This document shows, in pieces, positions 63,757 to 64,000 of a stretch of DNA of 64,000 nt. This DNA comes from Xanthomarina spongicola (GTDB lineage Bacteria; Bacteroidota; Bacteroidia; Flavobacteriales; Flavobacteriaceae): positions 186,001-250,000 of the forward strand of contig NZ_QGGP01000003.1 in NCBI RefSeq assembly GCF_003148645.1, given 5' to 3'. The position numbers and the translations under genes are program-made. Within the stretch, counting starts at the first letter, position 1, and every line of letters begins with the position of its first letter. The notes under the pieces are model-generated. The model was given only the letters and a program-made list of their open reading frames with translations, searched no databases and was not told the DNA's origin.

Positions 63757-64000
63757 TTAAGCTAAGCTAGGTTTTTTACCCAATACTTTTAATTGCTGAT
63801 AGTGTTCTGCAATAGCTTTCCAAATGGAGTTGTATTCGTTATATGGTAAACTAAATTCTTGAGCAGTTTCTTTAACAATTTTAGCTATGTTTTTATAATG
63901 CACATGACTAATATTAGAAAATAAATGATGCTCCACTTGTCTGTTTAAACCACCTGTATAGAATTCTACCAACCAACTTTTAGGCGAAAAATTAGAAGTA
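63757..64000 (-). CDS. Fatty acid desaturase, N-terminal part outside window
   Basis: The frame is open to base 64000, so only the last 80 residues are seen. They contain GGLNRQVEHHLFSNISHVHY, the third histidine box (QVEHH) with following His residues of front-end type acyl-lipid or acyl-CoA desaturases, which are di-iron membrane enzymes. The end (YNEYNSIWKAIAEHYQQLKVLG) is typical of Bacteroidota members. A TTG at 63972 is internal and not a start. The aminotransferase gene lies 32 bp downstream on the same strand. Confidence 0.88.
   Translation of the reverse strand, partial: TSNFSPKSWLVEFYTGGLNRQVEHHLFSNISHVHYKNIAKIVKETAQEFSLPYNEYNSIWKAIAEHYQQLKVLGKKPSLA

Overview
The window is about 64 kb of AT-rich DNA from a member of the Bacteroidota, almost certainly a marine-type Flavobacteriaceae. 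The signs are lipoproteins with a Bacteroidota export signal, a type IX secretion protein (PorT), a TamL lipoprotein, a short primary sigma factor, -7 boxes of the form TAnnTTTG, almost no Shine-Dalgarno sequences, a GYDIA-family GHMP kinase with class II HMG-CoA reductase, and an FtsZ with a very long acidic linker. No phage, insertion sequence, CRISPR array or rRNA operon is visible; most of the window is conserved core genome.

Layout. 1-6.8 kb (+): an envelope-biogenesis run (partial beta-barrel protein, TPR protein, LptC, a small membrane protein, a CNNM/CorC-type protein and a PpiD/SurA-like foldase). 6.8-9.0 kb (-): mevalonate-pathway genes. 9.2-15.4 kb (+): a peptide-use cluster (dipeptidyl peptidase IV and two POT peptide transporters) and a secreted thioredoxin-like protein. 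15.4-20.2 kb (-): ComEC, an NlpC/P60 lipoprotein, LpxB, a membrane protein and SurE. 20.4-25.1 kb: tail-specific protease and ABC permease (+), then EngB and an alpha/beta hydrolase (-). 25.3-40.9 kb (+): a complete dcw division and cell-wall cluster, mraZ-rsmH-ftsL-ftsI-murE-mraY-murD-ftsW-murG-murC-ftsQ-ftsA-ftsZ, preceded by a three-repeat MraZ operator. 41.0-42.9 kb: a YqeY protein, a decayed GIY-YIG nuclease remnant, tRNA-Arg(TCG) and a membrane-anchored MtfA-like peptidase.

42.9-45.4 kb (-) is the least ordinary part. It holds a promoter, a short Tat-type surface lipoprotein whose mature part is a DGYYX pentapeptide array, and right behind it a 698-residue protein joining a GT4-like and a GT9-like glycosyltransferase. 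I propose these as a two-gene substrate/glycosyltransferase unit; this is inference from architecture and adjacency. 45.5-64 kb returns to housekeeping genes: a CBS protein, rpe, rpoD, a secreted protein, pnp, rpsO, a lipoprotein, accD, fbaA, tamL, an RNA methyltransferase, porT, ubiE, trkA, trkH, a tail-anchored small protein, an aspartate-type aminotransferase and a fatty acid desaturase cut by the window end.

Other points of note are a perfect 30-bp palindrome plus T-tract inside the lptC signal-peptide coding region, three copies of a short dispersed repeat family (one inside the GHMP kinase gene, in frame), and an AccD without its zinc-finger cysteines. Coordinates come from reading the sequence. 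Family names come from motif recognition, not from database searches.
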